Assembly (NCBI GenBank): GCA_031841125.1
Contig: CM063108.1
Span: 8,787,683 to 8,851,682 of the forward strand
From: Acanthococcus lagerstroemiae
Taxonomy: Eukaryota; Arthropoda; Insecta; Hemiptera; Eriococcidae
Direction of reading: 5' to 3'
Length of the DNA stretch: 64,000 nucleotides
Shown in pieces: positions 21,931-34,850 of the stretch (positions are counted from its first letter, which is position 1; each line of letters opens with the position of its first letter). The position numbers and the translations under genes were made by a program. The notes beneath the pieces were generated by a model. It was not told the origin of the DNA. It searched no databases and worked only from the letters and a program-made list of their open reading frames with translations.

Positions 21931-23455
21931 TTTGGAATGCGAAGTGAAGAGGGCAGTCGAAAGACTGAAGCCAGGAAAAGCAGCGGGTCATGATGGCATC
22001 AACAACGAACATGTCAAGCACGGAGGACCAGAATTAATAAAAGTTCTTACAGCTATGTACAACACTATTCTTAAAACAAAAACCATTCCAGCTGATTGGA
22101 AACTATCAAATATCATTTTATTATTTAAAAAGGGATCAAAAGACGACATTAAAAACTTCCGACCGATAAGCCTAATTCCAATCTTAGCCAAAATCTTCTC
22201 CTCCATGCTAGACTATCGTTTGAAAGCGAAGCTCGACCTGATACAATCGCCTTGCCAGGCAGGCTTCAGAAAGGGGTACTCCACGACTGACCACCTCCAT
22301 ACGGTAAATACACTCATTCAAAAATCATCGAAATATCAGATTCCCGTCCACCTAGCCTTCATCGACTTCACCAAGGCTTTCGATCTTATCAATCACAACT
22401 ACATGATTCAAGCTCTTCAAAACCAGGGGATTAACAGGGACTTCATTCAATTAATCCAGGAAATATACAAGGGGCTAAAAGAAAGGATAGTCACCGACAT
22501 AGAGGGAAATATTTTTGAAATTAAAGGGGGGGCAAGGAGATCCGATTTCACCGCTACTCTTCAACTGCGCCTTAGAAGAAATTTTCAGAAACCTGGATTG
22601 GGATAAAAAAGGACTAAAAATTAACGGGGTATTTCTGAACAATTTAAGGTTTGCAGATGACGTGGTGGTAGTAGCGGGGAGTGCATCCGAGGTCCAGGAA
22701 ATGCTGGAAGAACTCAACAGAGAAAGTGTAAAAGCAGGGATGGAAATAAATTTGGCAAAAAAAAAAAAAAATTCTAAACAACTCGGGGCAAACAAATATA
22801 ATAAAAATTGGTACAAAAACAATTCATACAGTTGAAGATATAATATATCTTGGACAATTAATTTCATTCAAAAATCAAACAGAAAAAGAAATTGACAGAA
22901 GAATTACATTAGTATGGAGCAAATTTTGGTCTTTAAAATTTATATTCAAAAACAAATATCCTGTTTCTTTCAAAAATCAATTATTTAATAGTAGTGCCCT
23001 CCCGGCATTATCTTATGGCTGCCAAACATGGTCTCTGACCAAACATTTGGAAAAAAAACTTCGAATTGCACAAAGCTCTATGGAGAGGGCAATGCTTGGC
23101 ATTAAACTGAAAGACAAAGTGAATCTGACAAAAATTAAGAACAAATTAAAATCCAACAAAATATCATCCACTTTGTTAGAAGGTTAAAATGGGACTGAGC
23201 AGGGCACGTGTGCAGAATGAAGGATGACAGATGGACTATAAAAACAACATTTTGGTTTCTAAAGAAGGGTGAGAGCTGGGGAAGCAGAGGGCTAGGAGGT
23301 CGGACAATATCGCCAACTTTATCAGAAATCGTCTCTATCACAGGGTTGCAGCAGACCGGACCGAATGGGAGAGGTTGAAGGAGGCATTTGCCCAGAATAA
23401 GGGATTTCGTAGATTTGTAAACAAACCTATCAATCGTGAGGTGGTTTGACTGTGT
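21930..23455 (+). pseudogene. RTE-type LINE, best-preserved reverse transcriptase, 5'-truncated
   Basis: The element starts inside RT. KRAVERLKPGKAAGHDGIN, IPADWKLSNIILLFKKGSKD, NFRPISLIPILAKIFSSMLD and CQAGFRKGYSTTDHL are followed by HLAFIDFTKAFDLINHN (motif A, Asp present). After a frame change in a G7 run (22526) come GDPISPLLFNCALEEIF and NLRFADDVVVVAG (motif C, FADD intact). A second frame change in an A15 run (22757) leads to VEDIIYLGQ, LPALSYGCQTWSLTKHLE and ERAMLGIKLKDKVNLTK, and then AGHVCRMKDDRWTIKT with W-to-stop just before it. At least two frameshifts and several stops are present. Absence of the endonuclease half fits 5' truncation on insertion. Confidence 0.93.
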
Positions 23456-24385
23456 CGTGAGTAGTGGACGCTGGCCAAAGACGGGCCGCAGCGTGAGCGA
23501 TGAGGGCCGATAGAACGAGCCCGTATGTTGATTATCCTCGGCGCGAGTTACGAATATAGCCGAGTCAGATTTGGTTCAATATGTTTTATTGATGTTTTTA
23601 AACAGCTTTGATTCTTACGTTAAGTTAACAATTACGGATTATAGCAATAGGGCTAAGAGAGCGCACAACACGACATACTGTAAAAAGTTACGTTAATTTT
23701 CGGAGTTCCCAGATCTGATATGCGAGACAAGAGTAAAAGTCTCCACCTAACGTTTGATGAGAGCCAGACCACAAGACCATCGATTCGGCCTTTGCGGCGA
23801 GTTTATAAAGGCAAAAGTGTTCTCCCAGATGGGATGAATTTTGAAGACGTCAGAGCCGCACACGGAGGTTTGCAGATCCCGATGATGGGTCGCTTCGGGT
23901 AGGCGAGGAGTGATTGTGTCGAGAGACGGACTCGACACGTGCCGGATAATTTGGCGATTGGTTATCGATTGATTTTTCGGTATGCAAGTGTGAATCTGAT
24001 TGGATGCTATGATTGTCGGAGGGAGACAGTGTAGGTACTAGTACATTACTTCCGGGTTATGATCGTACGATCGGTGGTTTTCTGAGAATTTGGAAACGTC
24101 GCTACTGGATGAGCGCGTGTGACTGAGTCATCGATATTCGAAAGTAAGATCGGCGATTGTCCGGAGCCTATTGTTTTTATTCTGGTAATTCTTGGAATGG
24201 TCGAAAATAGATTGACGGGTGAGGTACCGTGCGGTTCTCCTGTATAGGTGCGGTATTGTTTTATTCGAGTAATTCTCGCAATGATCAAAAATAGATTGAT
24301 GGTTGACTAAATGATGCCGATTAGAATGGCGTAAAAAGAAGCCTTCGGAATGTGTAGAAGATGATTTTCGCCTTACGACACTATC
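23451..24385 (-). mobile_element. Possible solo LTR
   Basis: On the minus strand the segment begins TGTCGTAAGGCG and ends CTACTCACGACA, giving TG..CA ends with a short inverted TGTCGT/ACGACA. A poly-A signal (CAATAAAACATATTG, near 23580) lies about 130 bases before the 3' end, as in LTR R-U5 layouts. No primer-binding site, gag or pol follows. The flanking 5-mers do not match, so a clean solo LTR insertion is unproven. It abuts the LINE 3' end. Confidence 0.3.
24165..24305 (+). repeat. Two-copy tandem duplication, 84-bp period
   Basis: TATTGTTTTTATTCTGGTAA..GGTCGAAAATAGATTGACGG is repeated as TATTGTTTTATTCGAGTAAT..GATCAAAAATAGATTGATGG. Confidence 0.75.
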
Positions 24386-24399
24386 ATAGATAACTCAAA

Positions 24400-25930
24400 T
24401 GTAACATATCTACCCCGAATAAATGCTTATATTATAAACTCGGAACCGCCCCTTTCTGTCGGTCTGTCAGCATCGACTTCGAACTCTTAATTTCTACTCT
24501 CGTCAAAACTGCGATTTCCAAGTTGCCTTTTCCGACTTTAAACTCAACCTCTTACGGTAACAATCCTCAATCTTCCATCTTCCCAATCTCTTATCGCATC
24601 TCTGGACAAAAACCTAGGATGATATATCAGGCACGAGCCTTCGCGGTTACGAATTCGGAAGCATGTCTGAAGAGGTAGGTGCACGGGGCCATCGCAGCAG
24701 CTAAACCACGCGGAAAGGGCGGACGGGTCAACGAATCGAGAACTACAATATCAATTCGCGCGCGCGAAAACATCTCGAAATTTTTGGGTTTTCAAAAACA
24801 ACGCCGTAAAAATATCCTATTATAGTCACAGAATGCCAAAAAAAAGCGAAGAAAGAGCGTCGTCGTAATTTCGCGCCTATTGAGTGTACATCGATTCTCT
24901 TCCACCGCGTGCATCGAGCACACGGTGCGAAGTGCTCTCTCGCAGCTTTTACGACCATTCACATCCATATGTGGGGTAGGCACTCAACACCTCCTTCGAC
25001 AACCTCGCTCGCCTTTTTCTCCCGCGACTGATACACGTTATTTTTTCGGTAGTATGTTTATACCAAATCCTGCTGGCGGTCGGCCGCGCGGCCAGCAGAC
25101 CCAACCGAACAGCGCAACCCGATAGCCGTAAAACTGGCGGGGTAATAACGACGAAAAATAAACACACCCCATCCCCGTTGCGACCGAAAAAAGAAATCGC
25201 TCGACACTAACCCGTTTAATAGCCGAGTGGATTTCAAAATGCTCTTCTCTTTTAATTAATGTTTTACAGGAGCGCGCGAATCAAAGAAAGGTTCTTGTCT
25301 TCAATTTCGATTTGCCCGAGTTTTCGGAAGCCTTTCAGAGTCGCTTTTTCTAATTCTTTTCGCCCTGCGTTGACAACGCCTTCTCCGTATTTAATATAGA
25401 TAGGATTCCCGTCCCGCGTCATTGATTCAATCAATACTAAGCTGACAGCTGCACCGTAGCAATACTCAGGATGGTTGACAGAGATACGAGTATCATTGAC
25501 ATGCTCTTCCTTCGCGCCGAGAACAGATCGAGCACCTCGTTACTCAGCGGTGTTGTGAACTGCAGCGCGATTTCCGCATAATGAATATTATGCAGTTCAA
25601 AAACTCGAAATGGAAGTACATCCAGAACAGAATCCAACGTGTTGGCTGAATCCGAATTCGCTCACGAACGAAAGAATTAGTTCTCTTGGCATTATTCGAA
25701 TTGGCTGCCGACGTGATTCCAGCTAGGTCAGAATTGGTGGAGAGTGATCCAAGATACCGAACTGTCAAAATTCTATAAAGATAATAATCTTATTCTCAAA
25801 TACGTGTTCTGGTTACCACTCTTGAATGCTGAAGATGTTGAAGACGGTTTCGAACTATTAATGGCGCCACGACCGAGCACGAGGTTGAAGAAGAAATTCT
25901 TTGATTACCTTGGGCTGGCATCAGTTATGA
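24400..25930. other. Unassigned; CpG-rich core at 24.65-25.2 kb
   Basis: 24640-25200 is markedly richer in CpG than its surroundings (GCGCGCGCGAAA, GGTCGGCCGCGCGGCCAG), so it may be unique host sequence or a regulatory or first-exon region. No protein family was recognised in any frame. 25420-25770 has overlapping short frames without a recognised product. Confidence 0.3.
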
Positions 25931-25934
25931 CGAA

Positions 25935-27055
25935 GTTAATAATATTTATTTATTTGAAGCCCTCCGGTCACAGCCAAAATGGCCAATTACGACTGGGGGC
26001 TTTAACTTGACAGAATTTTGAAAACACAAATTTAAAAATAAAAAAAAATTAAAAAAAGTTACATGATACACTCATCGTATCTAACCCAAACAAAAAATGA
26101 AATTAACAAAAAAAAAACAAACAAAAAAATGAACAAAAACTAAAAACAAACAACTAAAAATGCGAAACGAACGGGAGGAAGATCGCTATCTGCCCCCACC
26201 CCCATACCCTAGTGCCCATCCCCACATACGCGCTCAAACCAGAATCAGGTCAGTCCGTGGCTAGAGTCAGAGACTATTATAGCTGTCAATCAAATATTTT
26301 GTAAACTTGCTGTTTGAAGGCTGATTTGTTTACCGAGTCGAGTCCATCAAGGTGGTTATGGATTCTACTAACATTGTTATATAACTTCAGAACTCGAGCG
26401 ATGGGAGAATTAGACAAAATTTGTGTGCATGAATAAGGGATTGTAAAGAGATCGGTGCTACGACTATTGAAAGTAGGTACGCGAATTTCAATTTTTTCGA
26501 GTAAAGGTGTGTTGCGTTTTTCAAACTTTATTATCCCGTGTAGGAACAATAACGAGAAAACGTCCCTACGACCCCGAAGACTTTTCATTTCATAACCCTG
26601 AAGTAGTTCCTTATATTTAATTGAGTAAGTATAATAAGAAAATTGCTTACAATACAAGTATCTTAAAAAACGTTTCTGCACTTTCTCAATGGTTTTGATC
26701 ATTTCTGCCGTGAATGGATTCCATACAATTGCCGCGTACTCAAGATGAGGTCTTACAAGCGCATAATACAAGGTTTGTATTGTCTGAATATCTCTAAAGT
26801 TCACCGCATTCCTAATAAGAAACCCTAGCATTCTTCTTGACTTGTTGACTACTGTGCTGATATATGTTTTTTGATGGTTAGTTTAGAGTCGAAAATCACC
26901 CCTAAATCCTTAATGTCACTATTCTTAGCAAGGATATAATTGTCCATTGTATATTCAGTAGGGACAGGCAACAATTTTCTTGCGTACGTGACAGAGGAAC
27001 ATTTTTTTACATTAAAAGATAATTTATTGATTTTACTCCAGTTCACCAGAAGTTC
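25935..27055 (-). pseudogene. Jockey/CR1-type LINE, C-terminal RT and 3' tail
   Basis: On the minus strand NWSKINKLSFNVKKCSSVTY and DIKDLGVIFDSKLTIKKHI match the conserved segment after the YADD box of jockey/CR1-group elements. After a one-base frame change near 26860 it continues RRMLGFLIRNAVNFRD, YYALVRPHLEYAAIVWNPF and EKVQKRFLRYL, through to a stop at about 26286. The 3' untranslated part ends with GTGACCGGAGGGCTTCAAAT and an AATAAATAAATA tail near 25940. The N-terminal RT and endonuclease are missing (5' truncation). The family differs clearly from the RTE copies in the window. Confidence 0.9.
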
Positions 27056-27122
27056 ACACTAAGAACCACTGCGAACGGTTTCATAGCAAATTTAATGCAG
27101 AATTTAACGCTGTCCACCCAAA

Positions 27123-28639
27123 TATAATATGACCTGGAATCATGAAATGTGCCTCTCGTGCGAAAACAGGTTTTCAAGATAAACGAGTGTAAAGATGGGA
27201 TGGTGGTAGAGATGCGCACAGATGTACATAGGTAGCGTGCACATCTGCGGGGGTGCGTTTACGCGTTGCTATGACAACCGCGTTTCGAATTCTTGTATTC
27301 TGTCATTTCCGTAGGCCTGTTTCACACGACGCCGTGTAAACGGACGTTTTTAAACTTTTGACGTAATTTTCAAATGCAATTTGTGGAAAAACTAATGAAG
27401 ATAAGAAGCTGCGATTTGAGCGTGATTTTTTCTGTAAGAATTGTCAAGAAAGAGAAAATAGTATGTAAACTTGTAACTTTAACAAATCATAATCAATGCA
27501 GTATAAGACTGAACCGACTCACAAAGTTTAGAGTCCCGTAGGATTGCAGTACAGCTGTCTGCTTTTAGAAAGTTAATCGAAATTATGCATTTCTGTTTAT
27601 ATCTGTTGGTCTGCGCTCGACTATCTGCAAGTATCACTGCAAAACCAACGACCAAGATATTAGGCAGAACGAATATCTTACATATTTTGCAACAAGTGCA
27701 AGAGCGCGTTATTCGTGGCGAGTGCGAAGTTTATAGCATTATGAGCAACGCGAGTGTTGCAAAACGCACGAGCGAATAACGCGCTTCTTGCAAAAGTTGC
27801 AAACTATATATATTTTTTAATACATGCTCGAAAAGCAGTAGTTTATAGGAATTGCTGTAAAGCTTAGGTATGAAAACACGCATAAGCGACGAAAACGACA
27901 CGTCTGTCCGTCTAGTGTGAACCCTTCCTTCTACTGCCAACTGCCAAGTAAACATACGATTTTGACGCCACTTTTTTGCTCTAGTGCAAAATTGGATTAT
28001 TTTTATATCCTTTTTGGTGTATTGTTCATGCACTACATTGTTGATTTAGAAATTTCACTTCTTGCACTGAAAAGTGGTTACAAATAAGACGCTTTTCGAG
28101 CATGTAGAAAGGAAAAAAAAGATTTTTTTTTTTTACAATACATGATCAGAAAAACGATGTTTATTTTAGTATTTTGCACGTGGAAAGCAACACTTTCATA
28201 GACGAATCAGATACAAGCATAACCTGATGTAAAGTAAACGTGCCTCTATGTAAAAACATGAGTCACATTTTTACATGCAGCCACGTTTACCAACCGACAC
28301 GACGGAGCAAAACCAAGAATGCCGACGGATGACGAGAATGGCCGACTAGTGCCGATGATGTTACAATTACGATGTTATCATTGCAATTGTTGCTTTTTGA
28401 CATTATTCGCTGTCCAAACTGTAGGTTTTCTTCCAGTTGGGAATAATGCACATGATGTATTTTTCAGCGTTGCTTTTTTAACAAAGCTGTTAATGTTTTC
28501 CCTTTCTGATCATGAATTGTAAAAACTATCTTATAAAGCAAGAGCCAAAGGTGAGTTTACATGACTCACTTTTGACTTTTGGTGTGTAACATACTAGTCT
28601 TCACCAGAGGCACATTTCATGATTCCAGGTCACATTATA
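27123..28639. mobile_element. 1.5-kb TIR element of the GTGACCTGG family
   Basis: Left end TATAATATGACCTGGAATCA and right end TGATTCCAGGTCACATTATA are inverted over about 34 bp, to GTGCCTCT. The first 340 bp match the 16651/17010 MITEs in inverted orientation (GATAAACGAGTGTAAAGATG, CCTGTTTCACACGACGCC). The remaining kilobase is absent from those copies. An internal palindrome (27665-27810) pairs TTTGCAACAAGTGCAAGAGC with GCTTCTTGCAAAAGTTGC, and GAGCGCGTTATTCG with CGAATAACGCGC. The CATGCTCGAAAAGC motif at 27824 recurs inverted at 28091. No transposase was found. Confidence 0.82.
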
Positions 28640-28995
28640 TACGACTTTTTTGAGGCATTGAAAAATGTACACGCAACGACTACATATTAAAATAAAATCA
28701 CGAAAAATACCAACACGTCTAAAGACACGTCACGATATCGAGAAAGAAGCTGAATTAGATGCAGCAATGAAAAATTTTACCTCGGGAAAATTGGATACGA
28801 GGAAATATCTAGAAAATCTGTTTTAAATTTTTGCCACGCGATTTATAAATATTCTAATGGAAATAATACCGACTTAAGAGTTGTTATGCTAACTAACAAG
28901 CCTAGCATCAATTAATAGTGTTTATTGCAGAGCATGAATAAAATGGAATTTGAGATCAACATTTAATAACAAAAACATTTACTTCTTGAATCTGC
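28640..28995. other. No feature seen
   Basis: AT-rich sequence between the TIR element and the LINE 3' end. Confidence 0.4.
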
Positions 28996-28999
28996 AGAA

Positions 29000-30420
29000 G
29001 TCCAAATTTTGGGTATATGCCTCCCTCAGCCTTGCCTATCCAGTCCGGTCAGCAGTGACTCGATTGAACATTTTATTTTGAATGAAATTACAAACGTCGT
29101 CCATCCACCCGGCCTTCTAGTTACCGGACTTTCTCCCACCTCTGATTTGCCAGAATGTAACTTTCTGTGCCCAACGCGCAACCTTTGAATTTTTCTATTA
29201 TTTTTGTTGCCCTCACTTTATGTCTTAATTTGAGACCTAACATGGCTCTCTCCATTGAGTTCTGAGCAGAAATAATGTTTTTTTCCAATATTTTTAATGA
29301 TTATCCAAGTTTGATTCCCTTACGTTCAAGCCGGAACAACACAGTTGTTAAAAGATTTGCCTCTTGTAAGCAATTGGAAAGTCACTTCTCAGGATGAATT
29401 TAAAACTCCAAAAATTGTTCCAGGCTAGTGCAATTCTTCTATTGACCTCTTTCTAAATTTGATTTTAGACGGTTCTCATCTGAACCAGCTGCATATGTTG
29501 TTTACTGTTTTTAAAGTCTCCCCCCCCTTGATTTCAATGTGTTTTAATTTGTCCGAATTGTTAAGGATTTTTGTTTTTGATAAGTTGATAACTATGGCCA
29601 CCTTGTAACTTTCACAGCTGAGTTCTTTCAGCATTGACTCTAGAGGTCTTCCCCACTCCCCGCCACGACCTCCACATAATCCGCAAACCTTAGATTGTTC
29701 ATGAGTTTCCCGGTGATTTTGATTTCCATTTTTCCTACATAATTTACTAAAAATTTTGTCTAGAGCCCAATTAAATTGCAACGGAGAGATCGGATTGCCT
29801 TCACTAACTCTCCTGCTAATTTCAAAGACTTTCCCTTCCAAATCCGTGACTGTGCTTTCAGCCTCGTATAAATTTTCTTAATCGGTATCACAAAGTCACT
29901 ATTTACGCCGTGGTTGATAAGAACTTGAAGCATGCAGTTTCGTTTGAGTAGGTCGAAAGCCTTTACAAAATCCATGAAGGCCAGGCTGATAGGGACTCGA
30001 TACTTTGTTGCATTTTGAATAATTAAATCTACTGCGTCGAGGTGATCAACCGTGGCGAAGCCCCTCCTGAAACGTGCTTGGCAAGGGGTTTGCAACGGTT
30101 CCAGAATATTTCTCAGCCGAAAATCGAGCACGGATGAGAGAATTTGGGTAAGTATTGAGGTCAGACTTATCGGCCTGAAATTTTCGATGCTGTATTTGCA
30201 TACCTTTCTAAATAAAATTATTGTTTTAGACACCTTCCAATTAGGGGGTATTGCTTTGTTCCATGTGATTGTAAAAGAAGACGAGAATTTTGACTATTTT
30301 TTCCCCATCGTACTTGATATGCTCGTTGCTAATTCTACCATCCCCTGCAGCCTTGCCATCATTCAGTTTCTCAATGGCCCGTCTAACCTAAGAACTCCGG
30401 CTCCCGTTTCCCATCCTCCT
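29000..30420 (-). pseudogene. RTE-type LINE copy, antisense
   Basis: Minus-strand pieces: SIENFRPISLTSILTQILSS, PCQARFRRGFATVDHLDAV, SLAFMDFVKAFDLLKRN (motif A), GNPISPLQFNWALDKIFSKL (motif B region), the FADY-like motif C in another frame near 29690, LESMLKELSCESYKVAIVIN and SKTKILNNSDK. The element then decays to the 3' region near 29000, where the Ser-Met-Glu-Arg-Ala-Met-like thumb is still readable. It belongs to the same family as 21930-23455 but the two are strongly diverged. Several frameshifts are present, with a C8 run at 29520. Confidence 0.9.
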
Positions 30421-30429
30421 GAATTTTTA

Positions 30430-32735
30430 TTATCAGGAGAAGGGGTGGGTGTCTGCATACAGTTCGGCATAGAATTCTGTAGAATTTAACATATAAGAGT
30501 TAATTTACACTTCTTGCTATTGTTAGGCCATACTTTGTTCCAAATTACCAAGTTTCCACAATAATAACTTCAAGAAACGTATAAGAAGTCAATTTTTAAC
30601 CATACATACAACAAAAATCTGAAGAATCATAGATAGCCTTAAGTCTGTAGAAATGGGAAGGAAAATCACTGTATAGGGACTAAAGGGAACGAATTCGGTT
30701 ATTTAATCGCGACAAGAGGGAGCGCCAATTCGGTTATTACATGGCAAACACATCGGGAGCAAATTCGGATATTAAAATGCATCCTGGGAACGAACTGAGA
30801 TTCTGCGAACATGTGAATACGGATTCTGAATCTAATTTTGAAACAGTTCTTCCTGGGCTCCATTTTTTTTATTTTTGGTGGATCCAGATACTTGAATTCT
30901 GTTTCTCATCAAATCGATATCAGGATTCTGAATCTCCATGAAGATTCCGAATCCAAATCCAAATCCGAAGTTCCAGATTATGAGTCCATAAATGAATCTG
31001 ATAATTCGGATTCGGAATCATTTTTTCCTAGACTCAGATTTTTCTTCGATTCTAGAACTTAAATCCCAGAAGAATTCAAACCATGGCATAAATAAAGGAA
31101 GGATATGGGTATCCCCCCCCCGATCTGGGAGAGAAAGTAAACTTTTCGAGTGAGTCAAGTAACATTTTGGACCAGAAAAACCTGCGGCAACCCTCTCTTC
31201 ACTAATGTATATTTTTATACAAATCGTCCAGTCTGGCTATTATCTGCATAGCACAACGCGGGGGTCTAACAAACGTCTTTTGTCTCCTTTCCTTCCTGTA
31301 TGAGATCTTTTCTGAGCCACGTCCTTCTTCTTCTGCTAATTCTCGTGACTCATTCTTTTTTTTTTCTCCTTCGATTGGTCCAGCATAACATCAATTAAGT
31401 TACAGTTTAAATGTTTCAACACTCGCATTAAGATTTATTTTTTACTATGAACTGTTCAATACGCGTGCTTTTTCTAAAAAATTTCGTTTTTCGGTTTCAA
31501 ATGTCTTCGCTGCGGTCCGGACTAACTAATTCTTTCAAAAAATTCGAAAAACCCACAAACCTTTTCCCTCCCTAAAACTAAAAATGTGGATGAATTCATA
31601 CAAGAAATAGAAAAAGTGAAAATAATAATTAGATGATTTCTAAGAATGACCAAAATTGACTAAATCTAACTGAAACGTTATTATTGCAACAAAATTTTTG
31701 ACTTATGTCTTTAAAGAGGGGACTTTTCCCCAAACTTTGGACAGTAGCCACGACCATAGCTATGAAAAGAAGGGGGTAACACCTCCACCACCCCAGTGTA
31801 GTAAAATTACAGTACATATTTGTCTAAATTTAATAAGAACTGAAAAAAGTTTCGTTCGCTTCACTTCAAAGATCAGATACCAAAATGATTTATGTTCAAT
31901 CTAGAAGAAAAAAAATTGACAATTTGCATTTTGAGAATTTTTGAAATTTCTTCAACGGATCTGGTTTCACGTTGAACATAAAAAATGAACATTACTGTTA
32001 GATGTCATTAAAAAAAACATTGGAAATCATAATTTCTCACTTGTAATTTCAAGTTTTGAGACACCGAATGGAGCCACATTAAAAATTTTCCGCTATTCGA
32101 AACCTGCGATTATCAAAACCCGTATCAGTAACAGTTCGCCAAATTTTCACAGATGATACTTAATGCTTGTGCATTTTGAGCTTCATTTTGAACTTCGGAA
32201 TTCTATAGAGGGCCCTGTCGATTTCAAAAGATTATTTGTGCTCACTTATCCGAACAATTTCGGCTAAATGAAAATACCTACTCAAATTCAGTTTCTGGTA
32301 AATCAATTTTTTCCATTTCGATTACGAAATTCAAATTTATGCAGCGCGAATCCGGGGCGCTAGAAAAACCTCATGCGATTGTCAGAATGAGAGACGCAAG
32401 AATCTCCTATTCTTGATACTTCACTACATTTCCCCAGTGAAGTTAATGTGGCGAATCTTAAGAGCAAAATTTGAGGCCCCTATCGAGGTCAGCTGAGAAA
32501 TCTAATAATATTTTCGGAATCAGTGACCCAGAAAACTCATATTTCGGTATTTCTTCTCAATCATCCGAGTAATATAGTCAGCTTTGCTCATTTCGAGGGC
32601 GGTCTTTAAGGTTTGGAACCCAAATCGGAGCTGGAGGAGAAATCAGGTGAAATTTTCGAGATCAACCACTCAAAAATCTTCATTTTAATGCTTTCCAATT
32701 TGTCTGAAGAGAAGGAGAGATAAACTAACAGGGCA
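30430..32735. other. Unassigned; GATTC-rich block at 30.8-31.06 kb
   Basis: 30820-31060 carries many GATTCTGAATC / GATTCGGAATC-type near-palindromes in both strands. 32330-32680 repeats a motif of the GAAATCTAAT..TTTTCGGAATCAGTGACC type also seen at 14.0-14.15 kb. Otherwise nothing is recognised. A C9 run lies at 31113. Confidence 0.4.
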
Positions 32736-32935
32736 TAACTTGAGGCACCCAAGAATAATATCATCGCTGCTAGAAGAAAGAGTGGAAGGAAATAATCGGG
32801 TGAGAGGGGGGCGGCAAAGATTCCAGTATGTTCAACAGATAATCAAGCATGTCAAATATACGTAAGTGTTATCACGAAATGAAAGACCCTAGCACAAGAT
32901 AGGGAGAAATGGAGAGCTGCATCGATCCTGTCATA
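32736..32935 (+). pseudogene. LINE 3'-terminal coding scrap
   Basis: Frames read RRQRFQYVQQIIKHVKYT and, after a shift, LAQDREKWRAASI. This is the C-terminal signature (RQR.QY...I..D.G...Y..MKRLA.DRE.WRAA) of non-LTR elements like the one at 17420-18110. It is followed by a CATAAGACTGATAACC tail. No upstream RT remains. Confidence 0.7.
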
Positions 32936-34850
32936 AGACTGATAACCTTATCATCATTAATTTCTTATAAATAGCCTTTCTATTCCACAACTCGGGAAAG
33001 AAAAATTGTAGGCGGTATGTGGTATACTCATTATAACCTACCGCACACCCTCACGTCATATTTGAAATTTTAACGATAATATCAGTCAAAGCACTACATC
33101 AAACTGACAGTTAAAAAATTTCTCTGAAATATCTTACAGAAAATTCAAAACTGATCCCAAATTCGTTCACTGCGCCTCTCCAGCTTTTCTTGGTGGCGAG
33201 AAAATCGGATCTAATGTTACCTTTGAGTCCCGCTCCTAAAATTTTAAAAACTTTTATCTAGCGTCATTCGGAATCATCCACTGCCCATTCCAGATCTCAA
33301 AGTCCAAGATAATAATAACAGAGATTTCCAGTTTTATAGTTGTTTTTCTTATGAAATCTAATATTTTTACGGAATCAACCACATCATTGTATGTTTCCTC
33401 AACTGAAAACCAATCGAAAGAAAAAATATTTCGGAGGGGGGGGGGATACTCTTTCCGAAAAAAACTGTTACACAATGACTTTTTTCTTCAAAGTAATGAA
33501 AACGACTGGTTTCTACTCCTGACGATTCTTGCTTGCCAATATAAAATGTGCACAAAATATCTCCCCCCTTCACGGAACTTCCTACTTAAATTACCAAATT
33601 CAAATCCGTGAATTCGTACTCCGAAGTCTTATATATTTTAAGGCAGAATCTGGATCCTCAGAATTGGATTCTTCTTTAATTTAAGAATCCTCTTTATTTT
33701 CGTACAGGATTTGGATTTTATAATTCTCAATTAGTCGTGGACTTAACTTCTCGGATTTAAGATTTGTTTTTGATTTTCATCCTCTCCAACTCGATGCCAA
33801 ATTTCGAGAACCCTAAGCGTAGAAACCCATAAATACTGAAAGACATGCACTTACCTTTTGTATCCAAACCGCCTCGGTACTTGTCCCAGTTCTTTAAGCG
33901 TGTTTTGTCGCCTAACAGTGTTATGAAATTGTTGAATTCTTCGCTGCCGTTTTCTGAAATCAAAATTATTATACGTTAGTTCAGTTTGGAGAATTAGTGC
34001 GCAAATGTTTAGACGCAGATTCGGTGAAAAATGGAAAAGAATATCGTGATCTTGGCATCAAAGAGAACGCCCATAACACTCCAGGCAATCATGTTGAGGT
34101 GGTGAGTACAATCGATAAAAAATGCGAGCTGAGTTTTTTTTTTCAGTCTTCTCAGTCTTCTTCAGCATACCAAATCTTTTTAGTCTTTTCTGAGATTTTC
34201 CAGTTCGTAACTTTAGTTTTTCCGTTTTCACAGGCTTTTTTGACTACACGGAATTCTCAGTGTTGCTGGTCTCTTCTGTCTTCTGAACCTTTTTGGCTTT
34301 ATTCTTCGCTCGATAAATATCCCTTCAGATTTGATAAAGATTTTTCAAACATCGTTAATACTTGTTAGGATTTTACAATATTCCTAGGACCACGTAAAAC
34401 TTATTCAAAACTTGCGCAGATTTATTTAAAATAAGGATCAAACGAAAAATATTTCTCGTTTTACAGCCTTTGAAACCGAGGGCGTAAGAAGTGGATTTTC
34501 ATATGTCAGTAAAGCAGCAAAAGATTTCACTGCTACCTCAACCAAAATGAGGATAATAGGAATAAGAAAAGCTTAAGAGGCGTACGATGAAGTAGGCGAA
34601 AAACGAGGATTCTCCGAAGAATCATGAAATGCCAGTACTTAAGATTCGGCTATGGGCTGACTCGAATGGTGAGTAGTGTCATTAAAAATTCTGGACTCTG
34701 AAATTGTTTAGATCAATTCGTGCAATTCCTGATTTAGGAAAAAAATGAATAGATAATATTTAAAAATGGGCGCATTTACACGTAACATAAATTGGATAAC
34801 ATGACCGGCTGACTAGACAATGGCCGATTAATATAACTGTATGATCAAAC
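32936..34850. other. Unassigned AT-rich stretch
   Basis: No gene is recognised. A G10 run lies at 33436, and GGATTC/GAATCC-rich sequence at 33640-33720. From about 34130 onward the sequence drifts into the CTT/AGTC-rich pattern of the next region. Confidence 0.4.
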
